From assembly GCF_036014015.1 (NCBI RefSeq), contig NZ_CP107905.1, forward strand, positions 8,060,001 through 8,124,000: a stretch of DNA of 64,000 nucleotides. Reading direction: 5' to 3'. Both the position numbers and the translations under genes were made by a program. Under the pieces are notes generated by a model. It saw nothing but the letters and a program-made list of their open reading frames with translations, was not told the DNA's origin and searched no databases. Below are positions 17,996 through 26,435 of this stretch, piece by piece. The stretch is from Streptomyces sp. NBC_00457. Lineage in GTDB: Bacteria > Actinomycetota > Actinomycetes > Streptomycetales > Streptomycetaceae. Every line of letters starts with the position of its first letter. Within the stretch, counting starts at the first letter, position 1.

Positions 17996-19957
17996 ATGAC
18001 GGCCGAGTTGGTGCGGGGGCAGAACCACCCGCTCTCCCAGGCCCGCCTCGAGATCCGGGTCTCGGCCGGCAAGCCGATCGTCGCCGCAGCCACGCTCAGC
18101 GACGAGCGCGGCAAGGTGCGGGGCGTCGAGTGGGTGGCCCACCCGGGCACACCCACCCTGCCGGGCCTGGAGGTCTCCCGGCAGGCGGCCGCCGACCATC
18201 GCCTCGCGGTGGACCTCGACTCCGTGCCGGAGGCCGTGCACCGGGTCAGTGTGCTGCTCGCCCTGCCCTCCGGGGTAGGAGGCCCGGTCCAGTTCGGCGC
18301 CGTGGCCGCCCCCTTCGTCGCGGTCACGGGCCTCGACGGGACCGAGATCGCCAGCTACACCATCACCGGCCTGGAGGCCGAGTCGGCCGTTGTCGCCCTG
18401 GAGTTGTACCGCAGGCAGGGCGCCTGGAAGGTGCGTGCCATCGGCCAGGGATACGCCGGCGGCCTCGCCGAGCTGCTCGCCGACCAGGGCCTGTCCCAAG
18501 CCCACCAGCTCGCCGGTGGCATCAACGAAGCGGTGGCCCAGGGCGTGGCCCGCTCGGTGCAGGCCCCGCGCACCTCGGACGGCGACCGCTCCCGGCAGGC
18601 GGCCGCACCGGCCCTCGGCCCGGACCAGACCGGCTCTCCGTACGGCGCTCAGGGCGCCCCGGAGCCCCGGCAGGGCTACCCCACCGGGTCGGTGGACCCC
18701 TCGGCCGCCACCCAGCCGTCCGCGTCCGGCGCCGGCGGCCCGATCGACTACAGCCATCCACAACGGCAGAACGCGGCCCCGCCCCCACCCCCGCCGGCCG
18801 CACCCCCGGCCCAGCCGGGGCAGCCCGCCCGGCCCGTCGCGGGTGACGCGACCGGCTGGTCCATGGAGGAGCGGCTCTACAACCAGGTCTGGGGCATGTT
18901 CGAGGACCTGGCCCGCACCACGGCCGCCTACCGCAGCGCCGTCGACTTCGCCGACTCGCGGATGGAGAAGGAACTCGACCAGGTCCTGTCCGACCCGCGC
19001 AGCCGGATCGGCGGACAGGGCGACGCCGCGCGGGAGACCGCACGGGCCAAGCACACTCAGCTCGTCGACCAGGCCAGGACGGCCCTCGACCGGGACCTCG
19101 CCCAGCTCACCGCCGAGATCGAAGTCGTCGAGCCGGCGCTGCCCTTGGCGTTCGCCCGCTGGGACAACCCGGTGTGGCACGGCTACCGGGTGCCGATGGA
19201 GATCCCCATGGCCCTGCGCCTCGGCGACCTGCATCTGCCCGAATGCCCCGAGCTGCGCATACCCATGCTGGTCAGGCTGCCGCTGGAGCGGGGCCTGTGG
19301 ATCGACAGCGGCAGGTCCGGATCGCTGGACGATGTGTACAACGACTCACATGACCTGCGGAAGTTGGCCATGGAGACGGCGGTGGCGCATGCGGCCCGGC
19401 TGCTCGCCGTCTATCCGGCGGGTGAGTTCACCGTGCACGCCATCGACCCCGCCGGTTCGGGAGCACAGGCGCTCGCACCGCTCGTGCAGACCGGCGTGCT
19501 CGCCGCGCCGCCCGCCATCGGGGCGGCCGGTGTGTCGGACGTCCTCGCCCGGCTCACCCAGCGCGTCGACCTGGTGCAGATGGCGGTGCGCGGCGGCGCG
19601 GCCGACTCGCTCCCGCCCGGCTTCGACACCTCCGAGCAACTCCTCATCGTCAATGACTTCCCGCACGGCTTCGACGACCGGGCCGTGACTCAGCTGCGCT
19701 ACCTCGCGGACGAGGGCCCGGCCGTCGGCGTCCATCTGATGATGGTCGCCGATCGCGAGGAGGCCAGCGCCTACGGCCCGTTGCTCGACCCGCTGTGGCG
19801 TTCGCTGATGCGACTCACCCCGGTACCCGACGACCACCTCGCCGACCCGTGGGTCGGCCATGCGTGGACGTACGAGCCGTGCCTCGTACCGCACGGCAGC
19901 GAGGTGCTCCAGCAGGTGCTCACCCAGGTCGCCATAGCCCGCACCAAGCACAGGTAA
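17996..19957 (+). CDS. TerD domain fused to a P-loop-less FtsK/HerA-like domain
   Basis: 653 residues in three parts. Residues 1-175 are a divergent TerD domain (LVRGQNHPLSQARLEIRV ... TITGLEAESAVVALELYRRQG). Residues 180-285 are a Pro/Ala/Gln-rich linker. Residues 290-653 resemble the inactive half of FtsK/SpoIIIE-type ATPases found in actinobacteria: ALPLAFARWDNPVWHGY, IPMLVRLPLERGLWID, FTVHAIDPAGSG, and LLIVNDFPHGFDDRAVTQL followed by GVHLMMVADREE. No GxxxxGK[S/T] is present, so it probably does not hydrolyse ATP. It is likely co-transcribed with terD and may link Ter membrane scaffolds to DNA or a translocase partner. TerD is certain; the C-terminal relation is by pattern. Confidence 0.82.
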   Translation: MTAELVRGQNHPLSQARLEIRVSAGKPIVAAATLSDERGKVRGVEWVAHPGTPTLPGLEVSRQAAADHRLAVDLDSVPEAVHRVSVLLALPSGVGGPVQFGAVAAPFVAVTGLDGTEIASYTITGLEAESAVVALELYRRQGAWKVRAIGQGYAGGLAELLADQGLSQAHQLAGGINEAVAQGVARSVQAPRTSDGDRSRQAAAPALGPDQTGSPYGAQGAPEPRQGYPTGSVDPSAATQPSASGAGGPIDYSHPQRQNAAPPPPPPAAPPAQPGQPARPVAGDATGWSMEERLYNQVWGMFEDLARTTAAYRSAVDFADSRMEKELDQVLSDPRSRIGGQGDAARETARAKHTQLVDQARTALDRDLAQLTAEIEVVEPALPLAFARWDNPVWHGYRVPMEIPMALRLGDLHLPECPELRIPMLVRLPLERGLWIDSGRSGSLDDVYNDSHDLRKLAMETAVAHAARLLAVYPAGEFTVHAIDPAGSGAQALAPLVQTGVLAAPPAIGAAGVSDVLARLTQRVDLVQMAVRGGAADSLPPGFDTSEQLLIVNDFPHGFDDRAVTQLRYLADEGPAVGVHLMMVADREEASAYGPLLDPLWRSLMRLTPVPDDHLADPWVGHAWTYEPCLVPHGSEVLQQVLTQVAIARTKHR

Positions 19958-20037
19958 AGCCTATCTGACCAGGTCTTTTGGCCTTTCTTTTGCCAAGCGC
20001 TTTACCAATCCTTGGTGATTGAGGTAGTGTTTTCAGT

Positions 20038-20176
20038 GCGGAGGGGAGTACTCCCTGTCTACTGCGGCGTACCCGTCAATACGGATCAGGCCAGATCCCG
20101 GGGCGTCGGCCCACTTGGGTGGAAGAGACCTCCGGCAGCGACGACGCTGACATTTGCCGTTACGTACTGCCGGAGG
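20038..20176 (+). ncRNA. yybP-ykoY manganese riboswitch with SD-sequestering platform
   Basis: The leader of the TerC-family gene shows yybP-ykoY landmarks: GGGGAGTA (20043-20050), CGTCAATACG (20073-20082), a C(T)TGGGTGG arm (20113-20122) and the 3' box AAGAGACC (20123-20130). The closing helix P1 would pair GGAGG (20040-20044) with CCTCC (20129-20133). The same CCTCCGGCAG (20129-20138) is a perfect complement of CTGCCGGAGG (20167-20176), which contains the Shine-Dalgarno of terC. The two helices exclude each other, so ligand (Mn2+ in this class) should free the ribosome site: a translational on-switch. Confidence 0.85.
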
Positions 20177-20180
20177 CGCA

Positions 20181-21182
20181 GTGGATGTTTCCGTGACCCT
20201 ATGGGTCCTGACGATCTTGGGGCTTGCCGCCCTCATCGCGGTCGACTTCTTCATCGGCCGCAAGCCGCACGACGTATCCATCAAGGAAGCCGGAATCTGG
20301 ACCATCGTCTGGATCGTCCTGGCCGGCCTCTTCGGGCTCGGCCTGGCCATCTTCGGCGGCGGACAGCCCGCCGGTGAGTTCTTCGCCGGGTTCATCACCG
20401 AGAAGTCGCTGAGCGTCGACAACCTCTTCGTCTTCGTCCTGATCATGGCGAAGTTCGCCGTGCCCACGCAGTACCAGCAGCGCGTGCTGCTCGTCGGCGT
20501 GCTCATAGCCCTGGTGCTGCGCGCGATATTCATCGCCGCGGGCGCCGCGATCATCGCCAGCTTCGCGTGGGTGTTCTACATCTTCGGCGCCTTCCTGATC
20601 TGGACCGCCTGGAAGCTGATCCAGGAGGCCCGGGCCGACGAGGAGGACGAGGAGTTCGAGGAGAACAAGCTCCTCAAGGCCGCCGAGCGCCGCTTCGGTG
20701 TGGCCGACCGCTACCACGGCACCAAGCTGTGGATCCAGCAGAACGGCAAGCGGGTCATGACCCCGATGCTGGTCGTGATGCTCGCCATCGGCTCCACCGA
20801 CGTGCTGTTCGCGCTCGACTCGATCCCCGCGATCTTCGGCCTGACCCAGGACCCGTACATCGTGTTCACGGCCAACGCGTTCGCGCTGATGGGTCTGCGG
20901 CAGCTGTACTTCCTCATCGGCGGCCTGCTGAAGAAGCTGGTCCACCTCAGCTACGGCCTGTCGGTCATCCTCGGCTTCATCGGCGTCAAGCTGGTGCTGC
21001 ACGCCCTGCACGAGTCCGGGGTCCACGTCCCCGAGATCTCCATCCCCGTCTCGCTCGGCGTGATCTGCTCGGTCCTCATCGTGACCACGATCACCAGTCT
21101 GCGGGCGTCGAAGAAGCAGGCGGCGGCCGAGGATGCGCAGAAGGAGGCCGAAGGCGCTCCCAAGGCCGACATCGAAGCCTGA
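20181..21182 (+). CDS. TerC/Alx-family membrane protein, likely Mn2+ exporter
   Basis: 333 residues, eight to nine membrane helices. TerC hallmarks are TEKSLSVDNLFVFVLIM (with the conserved acidic residues in the first repeat) and STDVLFALDSIPAIFGLTQD in the second. The C-terminus is charged and cytosolic. TerC-family proteins export manganese and act with secreted-enzyme metallation. Start is GTG 20181 directly after the GGAGG in the riboswitch platform; GTG 20193 is less likely. Control by a Mn2+ riboswitch agrees with a manganese-export role. Confidence 0.94.
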   Translation: MDVSVTLWVLTILGLAALIAVDFFIGRKPHDVSIKEAGIWTIVWIVLAGLFGLGLAIFGGGQPAGEFFAGFITEKSLSVDNLFVFVLIMAKFAVPTQYQQRVLLVGVLIALVLRAIFIAAGAAIIASFAWVFYIFGAFLIWTAWKLIQEARADEEDEEFEENKLLKAAERRFGVADRYHGTKLWIQQNGKRVMTPMLVVMLAIGSTDVLFALDSIPAIFGLTQDPYIVFTANAFALMGLRQLYFLIGGLLKKLVHLSYGLSVILGFIGVKLVLHALHESGVHVPEISIPVSLGVICSVLIVTTITSLRASKKQAAAEDAQKEAEGAPKADIEA

Positions 21183-21207
21183 CCGCTTCGGGCGTAGAAA
21201 CAACCAT

Positions 21208-21252
21208 CACCGGGAGCGGTGCGCGGCGAATTGCCGGGCACCGCTCCCGGTG
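21208..21252 (+). terminator. Terminator after the TerC-family gene
   Basis: Perfect 15-bp stem (CACCGGGAGCGGTGC at 21208-21222, complement at 21238-21252) with a 15-base loop, followed by CTTGGTTGGG. It starts 26 bp after the stop codon. Confidence 0.85.
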
Positions 21253-21313
21253 CTTGGTTGGGTCTTGAGCGCGTTCCCCGTTCCGGGGACGCCGCGTCCG
21301 GGTGGAGGCACCC

Positions 21314-21616
21314 ATGAAGTTCGTGCAGATCATCGGCTTCGAGACCGAGCGCCTCGAGGAAATGGAGCAACAACTCCAGGAGTTCGCCCAGCGCAACGCG
21401 GGCAAAGCCGGCGGCCCCACGCACCGCATGCTCCTGAAGGACCGCGACAACCCCCGCCGCTACCTCGCCGTGCTCGAGTTCGACTCGTACGACGACGCCA
21501 TGCGCAACAGCGAAGACCCCGAGACGGCCAAGTTGGCGGAGCAACTGGGCGCGTTGAGCATCGGTGAACGCACCTACACCAACTGCGACGTGCTGGACAT
21601 GCGCGAGCTCAAGTAG
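21314..21616 (+). CDS. Small conserved hypothetical protein
   Basis: 100 residues, ATG 21314 after GGTGGAGG. The sequence MKFVQIIGFETER ... RYLAVLEFDSYDDAMRNSEDPET reads like a dimeric alpha-beta barrel (ABM-like) fold: strand, helix, strand around LAVLEF. Its last residues LDMRELK are followed by 58 bp to the antiporter gene, so co-transcription is possible. No function can be assigned. Confidence 0.75.
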   Translation: MKFVQIIGFETERLEEMEQQLQEFAQRNAGKAGGPTHRMLLKDRDNPRRYLAVLEFDSYDDAMRNSEDPETAKLAEQLGALSIGERTYTNCDVLDMRELK

Positions 21617-21674
21617 CCCGGGCGGCCGGTCGGACCGGAATGCGTGGCCTGTCCCGGTCTGCGACGATCACCGC

Positions 21675-22775
21675 ATGATCGCTCGGCTCAGGTCGCTCAC
21701 GACACAGTGGACGCTCCTCGTGCCGGTGCTCGCGGCGATCCTGCTGATTCTCACCTGGGGGCGAGACCTGCCCGGCGCTGTCGTCGCCGTGGTGACGCTG
21801 GTGCTGGCCGGCGCCGTACTGGCCGCTGTCCACCATGCCGAAGTCGTCGCCCACCGGGTCGGGGAGCCCTTCGGCTCCCTCGTTCTCGCCGTCGCCGTCA
21901 CGATCATCGAGGTCGCTCTGATCGTCACCTTGATGGCGGACGGCGGCGACAAGAGTTCCACGCTCGCCCGGGACACGGTTTTCGCGGCCGTGATGATCAC
22001 CTGTAACGGCATCGTCGGCCTGTGCCTCCTGGTCGCCTCGATCCGTCACGGCACGGCCGTCTTCAATCCCGAAGGCACCGGCGCCGCTCTCGCGACGGTC
22101 GCCACGCTGTCCACGCTCAGCCTGGTCCTGCCGACGTTCACCACGAGCAGGCCCGGCCCGGAATTCTCCGGCGTCCAACTGACCTTCGCCGCGCTCTCCT
22201 CGCTGATCCTGTACGGCCTGTTCGTCGCCACCCAGACCGTGCGGCACCGTGACTACTTCCTCCCGATCACCCGGCAGGGCGAGGTGATCACCGCCGACGA
22301 CCACGCGGACGCGCCGTCCGCCCATGCCGCCGGTGTCAGCCTGGGACTGCTCGGCCTCGCCCTGATCGGCGTGGTCGGCCTGGCCAAGGGGGTGTCGCCG
22401 ACCATCGAGTCCGGCGTTGCCGCCGCCGGACTGCACCACGCCGTCGTGGGTGTGATCATCGCGCTGCTCGTGCTGCTTCCCGAGACCATCGCCGCGCTGC
22501 GCTCCGCCCGCCGCGACCGGGTGCAGACCAGCCTGAATCTCGCGCTCGGCTCCGCGATCGCCAGCATCGGCCTGACCATCCCCGCCGTCGCGCTGGCGTC
22601 GGTCTGGCTGTCCGGGCCGCTGGTCCTCGGCCTCGGCTCCACCCACATGGTGCTGCTCGCACTGACTGTGGTGGTCAGCTCCCTGACGGTCGTGCCAGGA
22701 CGGGCCACGCCACTCCAAGGAGGCGTCCATCTGGTGCTGTTCGCGGCGTACTTGGAGCTGGCCATCAATCCATAA
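21675..22775 (+). CDS. chaA: ChaA-type Ca2+(Na+)/H+ antiporter
   Basis: 366 residues with about eleven membrane helices. Two related halves contain the alpha-repeats of the CaCA superfamily: GEPFGSLVLAVAVTIIEVALIV in the first and LHHAVVGVIIALLVLLPETIAALRSA in the second, each with the conserved glutamate. ATG 21675 gives MIARLRSLTTQW. It probably extrudes calcium or sodium in exchange for protons. Ion specificity is not readable from sequence. Confidence 0.9.
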   Translation: MIARLRSLTTQWTLLVPVLAAILLILTWGRDLPGAVVAVVTLVLAGAVLAAVHHAEVVAHRVGEPFGSLVLAVAVTIIEVALIVTLMADGGDKSSTLARDTVFAAVMITCNGIVGLCLLVASIRHGTAVFNPEGTGAALATVATLSTLSLVLPTFTTSRPGPEFSGVQLTFAALSSLILYGLFVATQTVRHRDYFLPITRQGEVITADDHADAPSAHAAGVSLGLLGLALIGVVGLAKGVSPTIESGVAAAGLHHAVVGVIIALLVLLPETIAALRSARRDRVQTSLNLALGSAIASIGLTIPAVALASVWLSGPLVLGLGSTHMVLLALTVVVSSLTVVPGRATPLQGGVHLVLFAAYLELAINP

Positions 22776-22802
22776 GGCGATTCATCGACCCATGGTGCGT
22801 AG

Positions 22803-22818
22803 TCGCTTGCGCAAGCGA
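22803..22818. repeat. Perfect 16-bp palindrome TCGCTTGCGCAAGCGA
   Basis: Lies in the 57 bp between the convergent antiporter and MFS genes. It could be a short terminator stem, but it has no loop or T-run. Its centre CTTGCGCAA is the same as the centre of the LacI-type operator at 56860-56883. Confidence 0.5.
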
Positions 22819-22832
22819 TTACGCGCCATCCG

Positions 22833-24137
22833 TCATCCCGCAGCAGCCTTCGCCGCCACCACCCGCACCGGGCGCGTCTCCGGCAGCAGCGCGAAGCACC
22901 CCAGGCTGAGTAGCGCGATCCCCGTCAGATACGCGGCCACGCCCCACGGCACACGGCCGCTCTGCTCGGCCAGCGCGGTCGCCACGATCGGCGTCAGCGC
23001 GCCGCCCAGGACCCCGCCGAGGTTGTAGCCCACCGCGGCGCCGGTGCAACGCACCCGCGGTTCGTACAGCTCCGGCAGATACGCGGCGATCACGGCGAAC
23101 ATCGTGATGAACGCCAGCATCGCCCCCAGGAAGCCGAGGAACATCAGCAGCGGTGCCCCCGTGGCGAGCAGCGCGACCATCGGGAACATCCACAGGGCGG
23201 CGGCAGCGCACCCCGCAAGGCACAGGGGCCGCCGGCCGCAGCGGTCGCCCAGCAGCGCCGCCACCGGCGTGAGGGCTCCCTTCACCACCACGGCGGCCAT
23301 GATGCAGGTCAGCATGACGGTACGGCTCACCCCGAGCCGCTCCGTCGCATAGGCGAGCGACCAGGTCGTCACGGCGTAGAAGATCGCGTACCCCACCGCG
23401 AGCGCACCGGCGGTCAGCAGGACGAGCCTCCAGTGGTCGCGCACCACCTCCGCGAGCGGCACGCGCGCGTGGTCGTCGATTTCCAGGAAGCTGGGGCTCT
23501 CGGTGAGGGAGGACCGCAGCCAAAGGCCCGCCACGGCGAGCACTCCGGCCGCCCAGAACGGCACCCGCCATCCCCAGGTCGCGAACTGCGCGTCGGTCAG
23601 GGTCGCCGACAGCGCCAGCATCACGCCATTGGCGAGCAGGAACCCCAGCGCCGGCCCGACCTGCGGAAAGCTCGACCACAGCCCGCGCCGTTCGGCGGGC
23701 GCGTGCTCCGCCGTCAGCAGCACGGCCCCGCCCCACTCCCCGCCGAGCCCGAGGCCCTGCAGAAACCGCAGGACGAGGAGCAGCACGGGAGCGGCCACAC
23801 CGATCGTGTCGTACGTCGGCACGCAGCCCACCGCGACGGTGGAAGCGCCGGTGAGGAGCAGCGACGCGACAAGGACCGGACGTCTGCCGTGCCGGTCCCC
23901 GATGTGCCCGAACAGCACCGAGCCGAGCGGCCGGGCGACGAAGCCCACGCCGAACGTGCCGAACGCGGCCAGCGTCCCCGCCACCGGTGAGAACGTCGGG
24001 AAGAACAGTGGACCCAGGACCAGCGCCGCCGCGGTCCCGTAGACGAAGAAGTCGTAGAACTCGATGGCCGTCCCCGCGAGCGAGGCGGTCGCGAGCCGCA
24101 GCATGGAGGGTGCCCTTACGGTGCGTACATCGTGCAT
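22833..24137 (-). CDS. MFS transporter, metabolite:H+ symporter subfamily
   Basis: 434 residues, twelve membrane helices. The start MLRLATASLAGTAIEFYDFFVYGTAAALVL is characteristic of the MHS subfamily (shikimate, alpha-ketoglutarate, proline/betaine transporters), as are GHIGDRHGRRPVL in loop 2-3 and RFLQGLGLGGEWGGAVLL in helix 4-5. The cargo is probably an organic acid or compatible solute. Starts: ATG 24137, or ATG 24104 (MLRLATAS). Monocistronic and convergent with the antiporter. Confidence 0.92.
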   Translation of the reverse strand: MHDVRTVRAPSMLRLATASLAGTAIEFYDFFVYGTAAALVLGPLFFPTFSPVAGTLAAFGTFGVGFVARPLGSVLFGHIGDRHGRRPVLVASLLLTGASTVAVGCVPTYDTIGVAAPVLLLVLRFLQGLGLGGEWGGAVLLTAEHAPAERRGLWSSFPQVGPALGFLLANGVMLALSATLTDAQFATWGWRVPFWAAGVLAVAGLWLRSSLTESPSFLEIDDHARVPLAEVVRDHWRLVLLTAGALAVGYAIFYAVTTWSLAYATERLGVSRTVMLTCIMAAVVVKGALTPVAALLGDRCGRRPLCLAGCAAAALWMFPMVALLATGAPLLMFLGFLGAMLAFITMFAVIAAYLPELYEPRVRCTGAAVGYNLGGVLGGALTPIVATALAEQSGRVPWGVAAYLTGIALLSLGCFALLPETRPVRVVAAKAAAG

Positions 24138-24199
24138 GCCGCGTCAACTACCCACGGTGATCAACGGTTACGGGAGCGCGCAGGAGCGCGGGACGTGCC

Positions 24200-25243
24200 T
24201 CAGTACGTCACTGTGATGCGCCGGGCCGGGCCGTCGACGCGGATCGTGCCGCCGTACGGAATGACGAGTTGCGGATCGGTGTGTCCGAAGTCCACATCGA
24301 AGACCACCGGAAGGCCGGGGGCGTACGCCTCCAGCGCCCGCACCACCGCCTCGCGCTGCCCGGCCGCATAACGCGCGCTCTCCTCCGGGCTGTTGGGGTG
24401 CGCGAAGGACCACGTCTTGGGACGGCCCATCAGGAGCGCGTCGAACCGCTGGAGCAGCCCGCGCTCGCCCATGTTCCGCAGGGTGCGGAAGACCTCGTCG
24501 CTGCTCGGCAAGTCCTCCGAGGTCTCCAGCAGCAGCACTCCGCCGTCGTACTCCGTGAGGTCGTGCGAGATCTCCCGGTCGGCCATCAGCAGCCAGCCGA
24601 GGATCTCCAGGCAGCCGCCCCAACTGCGGCCCTCGACCACCTGGTCGGCGTTCCGCCAGGTCCATCCGGTGCCCGGCCGGGTCTCCGGCTGAGCGTCGAA
24701 GGTCGCCGGATCGGCCCAGTCGCGGTCGATGTCCCGCCAGTGCTCGGCGGGCCGCAGTTCGTACTCGCCCGAGGTGAACAGCGCTGCCCGCAGGGAGTCG
24801 GCGGTCTGCGGGTGCATGGCGCCGGGACGGCCCAGCTCCACCATCACGGACGCGCCGTGATAGCCGACGATCCCCGTGTTGTGCAGATACGCGAGCAGGT
24901 TGGTGTTGTCGCTCATCCCGAAGAACGGCTTCGGATTCGCCCGGATCAACTCCCGGTCCAGCAACGGCAGCACGGTGATCTGGTCGTCGCCGCCGATCGA
25001 GGCGATGACCGCCTTGATGTCGGGGTCGGAGAAGGCCGCGTGGATGTCGTCGGCGCGCTCCTGGGGCGTCGAGCCCATCGTCCGGGTCGCCGGATACTCG
25101 ACCGGTACAAGGCTGAACTCCTTGCGCAGCCGCTCCACGCCCAGTTCGTAGGGGCGCGGGAAGAGCCCGGCGAGCCCGGCGGACGGCGAGATCACGGCGA
25201 TACGGTCACCCGGCGACGGCTTGGGTGGGTACGAGATCGTCAT
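24200..25243 (-). CDS. S66-family peptidase (LD-carboxypeptidase/MccF-like)
   Basis: 347 residues. The nucleophile elbow is FFGMSDNTNLL (Ser in GxSDxT), preceded by VIASIGGDDQITVLPLLD, and the catalytic Glu/His lie in LLLETSEDLPSS and FDVDFGHTDPQ. These are the S66 Ser-Glu-His triad contexts. Length and insertions resemble MccF-type members that can inactivate microcin C-like peptides, though murein LD-carboxypeptidase is equally possible. No Shine-Dalgarno is seen; TACCCT (25256-25251) lies seven bases before the ATG, predicting a leaderless mRNA. Confidence 0.9.
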   Translation of the reverse strand: MTISYPPKPSPGDRIAVISPSAGLAGLFPRPYELGVERLRKEFSLVPVEYPATRTMGSTPQERADDIHAAFSDPDIKAVIASIGGDDQITVLPLLDRELIRANPKPFFGMSDNTNLLAYLHNTGIVGYHGASVMVELGRPGAMHPQTADSLRAALFTSGEYELRPAEHWRDIDRDWADPATFDAQPETRPGTGWTWRNADQVVEGRSWGGCLEILGWLLMADREISHDLTEYDGGVLLLETSEDLPSSDEVFRTLRNMGERGLLQRFDALLMGRPKTWSFAHPNSPEESARYAAGQREAVVRALEAYAPGLPVVFDVDFGHTDPQLVIPYGGTIRVDGPARRITVTY

Positions 25244-25347
25244 CCCAGGGAGGGTAGAGCCGGTCGCGCTGTCGGCGCACCGTGATAAACCGGGTCCGAG
25301 CAGCGGTCCTCGACGGATCGCCCCACCCGTGACGGACCGGAGGAACC

Positions 25348-25821
25348 GTGCCCCGCACCCTGGCCAACGCCCCGATCATGATCCTCAACGGCCCCAACCT
25401 GAACCTGCTCGGCCAGCGCCAGCCGGAGATCTACGGCTCCGACACACTCGCCGACGTCGAGGCGATGTGCGCCAAGGCGGCGGCAGCGCACGGCGGCACG
25501 GTGGACTTCCGGCAGTCCAACCACGAGGGTGAGTTGGTCGACTGGATCCATGAGGCGCGGCTGAACCACTGCGGCATCGTGATCAACCCCGGCGCCTACT
25601 CGCACACGTCGGTGGCGATTCTGGACGCACTCAACACCTGTGACGGCATGCCGGTGTTGGAGGTCCACATCTCCAACATCCACCAGCGCGAGTCGTTCCG
25701 GCACCACTCGTATGTCTCGCTGCGCGCGAACGGGGTCATCGCGGGCTGCGGGGTCCAGGGGTATGTGTTCGGCGTGGAGCGGGTCGCCGCGCTCGTCGGC
25801 GCGGCACAGACCGAGGCGTAA
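25348..25821 (+). CDS. aroQ: Type II 3-dehydroquinate dehydratase
   Basis: 157 residues. Family signature [19 protein letters not shown] near the N-terminus (with the active-site Arg and Tyr), [29 protein letters not shown] with the catalytic His, and VLEVHISNI. It dehydrates 3-dehydroquinate in the shikimate pathway or in quinate use. GTG 25348 follows GGAGGAA. Divergent from the S66 peptidase gene with 104 bp between. It is the last complete chromosomal gene before the integrated element. Confidence 0.96.
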   Translation: MPRTLANAPIMILNGPNLNLLGQRQPEIYGSDTLADVEAMCAKAAAAHGGTVDFRQSNHEGELVDWIHEARLNHCGIVINPGAYSHTSVAILDALNTCDGMPVLEVHISNIHQRESFRHHSYVSLRANGVIAGCGVQGYVFGVERVAALVGAAQTEA

Positions 25822-26028
25822 GTCCCGTCGCCCAGGCGCGGGCCCCTTACCGCCGCCCCGCTTCCACGAGCGCGACGCCCCGTCCGAGGCATACGCCGGG
25901 GCCGCCGGCCGAGGGCGGGGATCGAAGGGCCGGCGGCCCGTGCCACGCAGGAGCCGTCATCCTGCGCGGGGCTACTTCCAGTTGACTGCGCAACCACGTA
26001 CGCCGGGAGCGTGCGCAGGGCTCCGGCG

Positions 26029-26047
26029 CGTGTGAAAGGTTCACACG
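26029..26047. repeat. Short inverted repeat CGTGTGAA-AGG-TTCACACG
   Basis: Perfect 8-bp arms with a three-base loop, in the 253-bp stretch between aroQ and the MBL 3' remnant where I see no gene. It could be an operator or a short terminator for either side. Confidence 0.35.
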
Positions 26048-26074
26048 GGGTGCGCGCGCCCTCCGCGTCTGCCC

Positions 26075-26263
26075 TCACCACCCCCGCGCGTGCCACTCCG
26101 GCAGATGCGGTCGCTCCGCGCCCAGGGACGTGTCGTTGCCGTGCCCCGGGTAGACCCAGGTCTCGTCCGGGAGGGCGGCGAAGATCTTCGTCTCGACGTC
26201 GTGGATCAGGCTGGCGAACGCCTTCGGGTCCTTGCGGGTGTTGCCCACGCCGCCCGGGAACAG
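26075..26263 (-). pseudogene. Displaced native 3' end of the MBL-fold hydrolase gene
   Basis: Sixty-two codons ending TGA encode the C-terminal tail of a metallo-beta-lactamase-fold protein: LFPGGVGNT...SLIHDVETKIFAALPDETWVYPGHGNDTSLGAERPHLPEWHARGW region. About 60% of residues match the tail of the intact gene at 50138-50791, which has the same orientation. No start or N-terminal domain exists here. The open frame begins exactly at the 14-bp core. Joining 50791-50324 to this piece would restore one continuous frame, so this is the host's own 3' end, cut off by the element. Confidence 0.9.
26250..26263. other. Left attachment core (attL)
   Basis: CCGCCCGGGAACAG, encoding LFPGG on the minus strand; identical to 50310-50323. 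Bases outside the core differ completely on both sides, as expected of a site-specific crossover. Confidence 0.8.
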
Positions 26264-26271
26264 CAAAGATC

Positions 26272-26313
26272 ACCGGGTAACACACCAAAGGTCTCCGGGT
26301 AACACAGCAAATG
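26272..26313 (+). repeat. Direct repeats in the left att arm
   Basis: CCGGGTAACACA occurs at 26273-26284 and 26295-26306, 22 bp apart, each followed by a similar CAAA sequence. They lie between the core and the integrase start, so they are candidate recombinase or regulator binding sites. Confidence 0.55.
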
Positions 26314-26420
26314 TGACCGCCAACCTTGCCCCCGCCCGCACCGTGGCGTTTCTGTACGCCCGTATCAACGAGGACCCCCGCGACCTGAAGCGCGGTGTCG
26401 ACCGACAGATGGACGACCCC
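26313..26420 (+). pseudogene. Serine integrase, N-terminal stub
   Basis: From GTG 26313 the frame reads VTANLAPARTVAFLYARIN then EDPRDLKRGVDRQMDD, matching the start of the resolvase/invertase domain of large serine recombinases (usual pattern YARISEDPRDLxRGVxRQ). After about 36 residues the match ends abruptly where sequence from the end of a radical SAM gene begins on the other strand. The position normally held by the catalytic serine (YARIS) is Asn (AAC). Its place 50 bp from the core is typical of an integrase gene next to attP. It is a deletion remnant and cannot be functional. Confidence 0.75.
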
Positions 26421-26435
26421 CGAGCCAACGCCCTC

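Noticed and set aside
26250..26263. tRNA gene as the integration site
   Set aside because: No tRNA-like sequence at either junction; the core encodes LFPGG of an MBL-fold protein.
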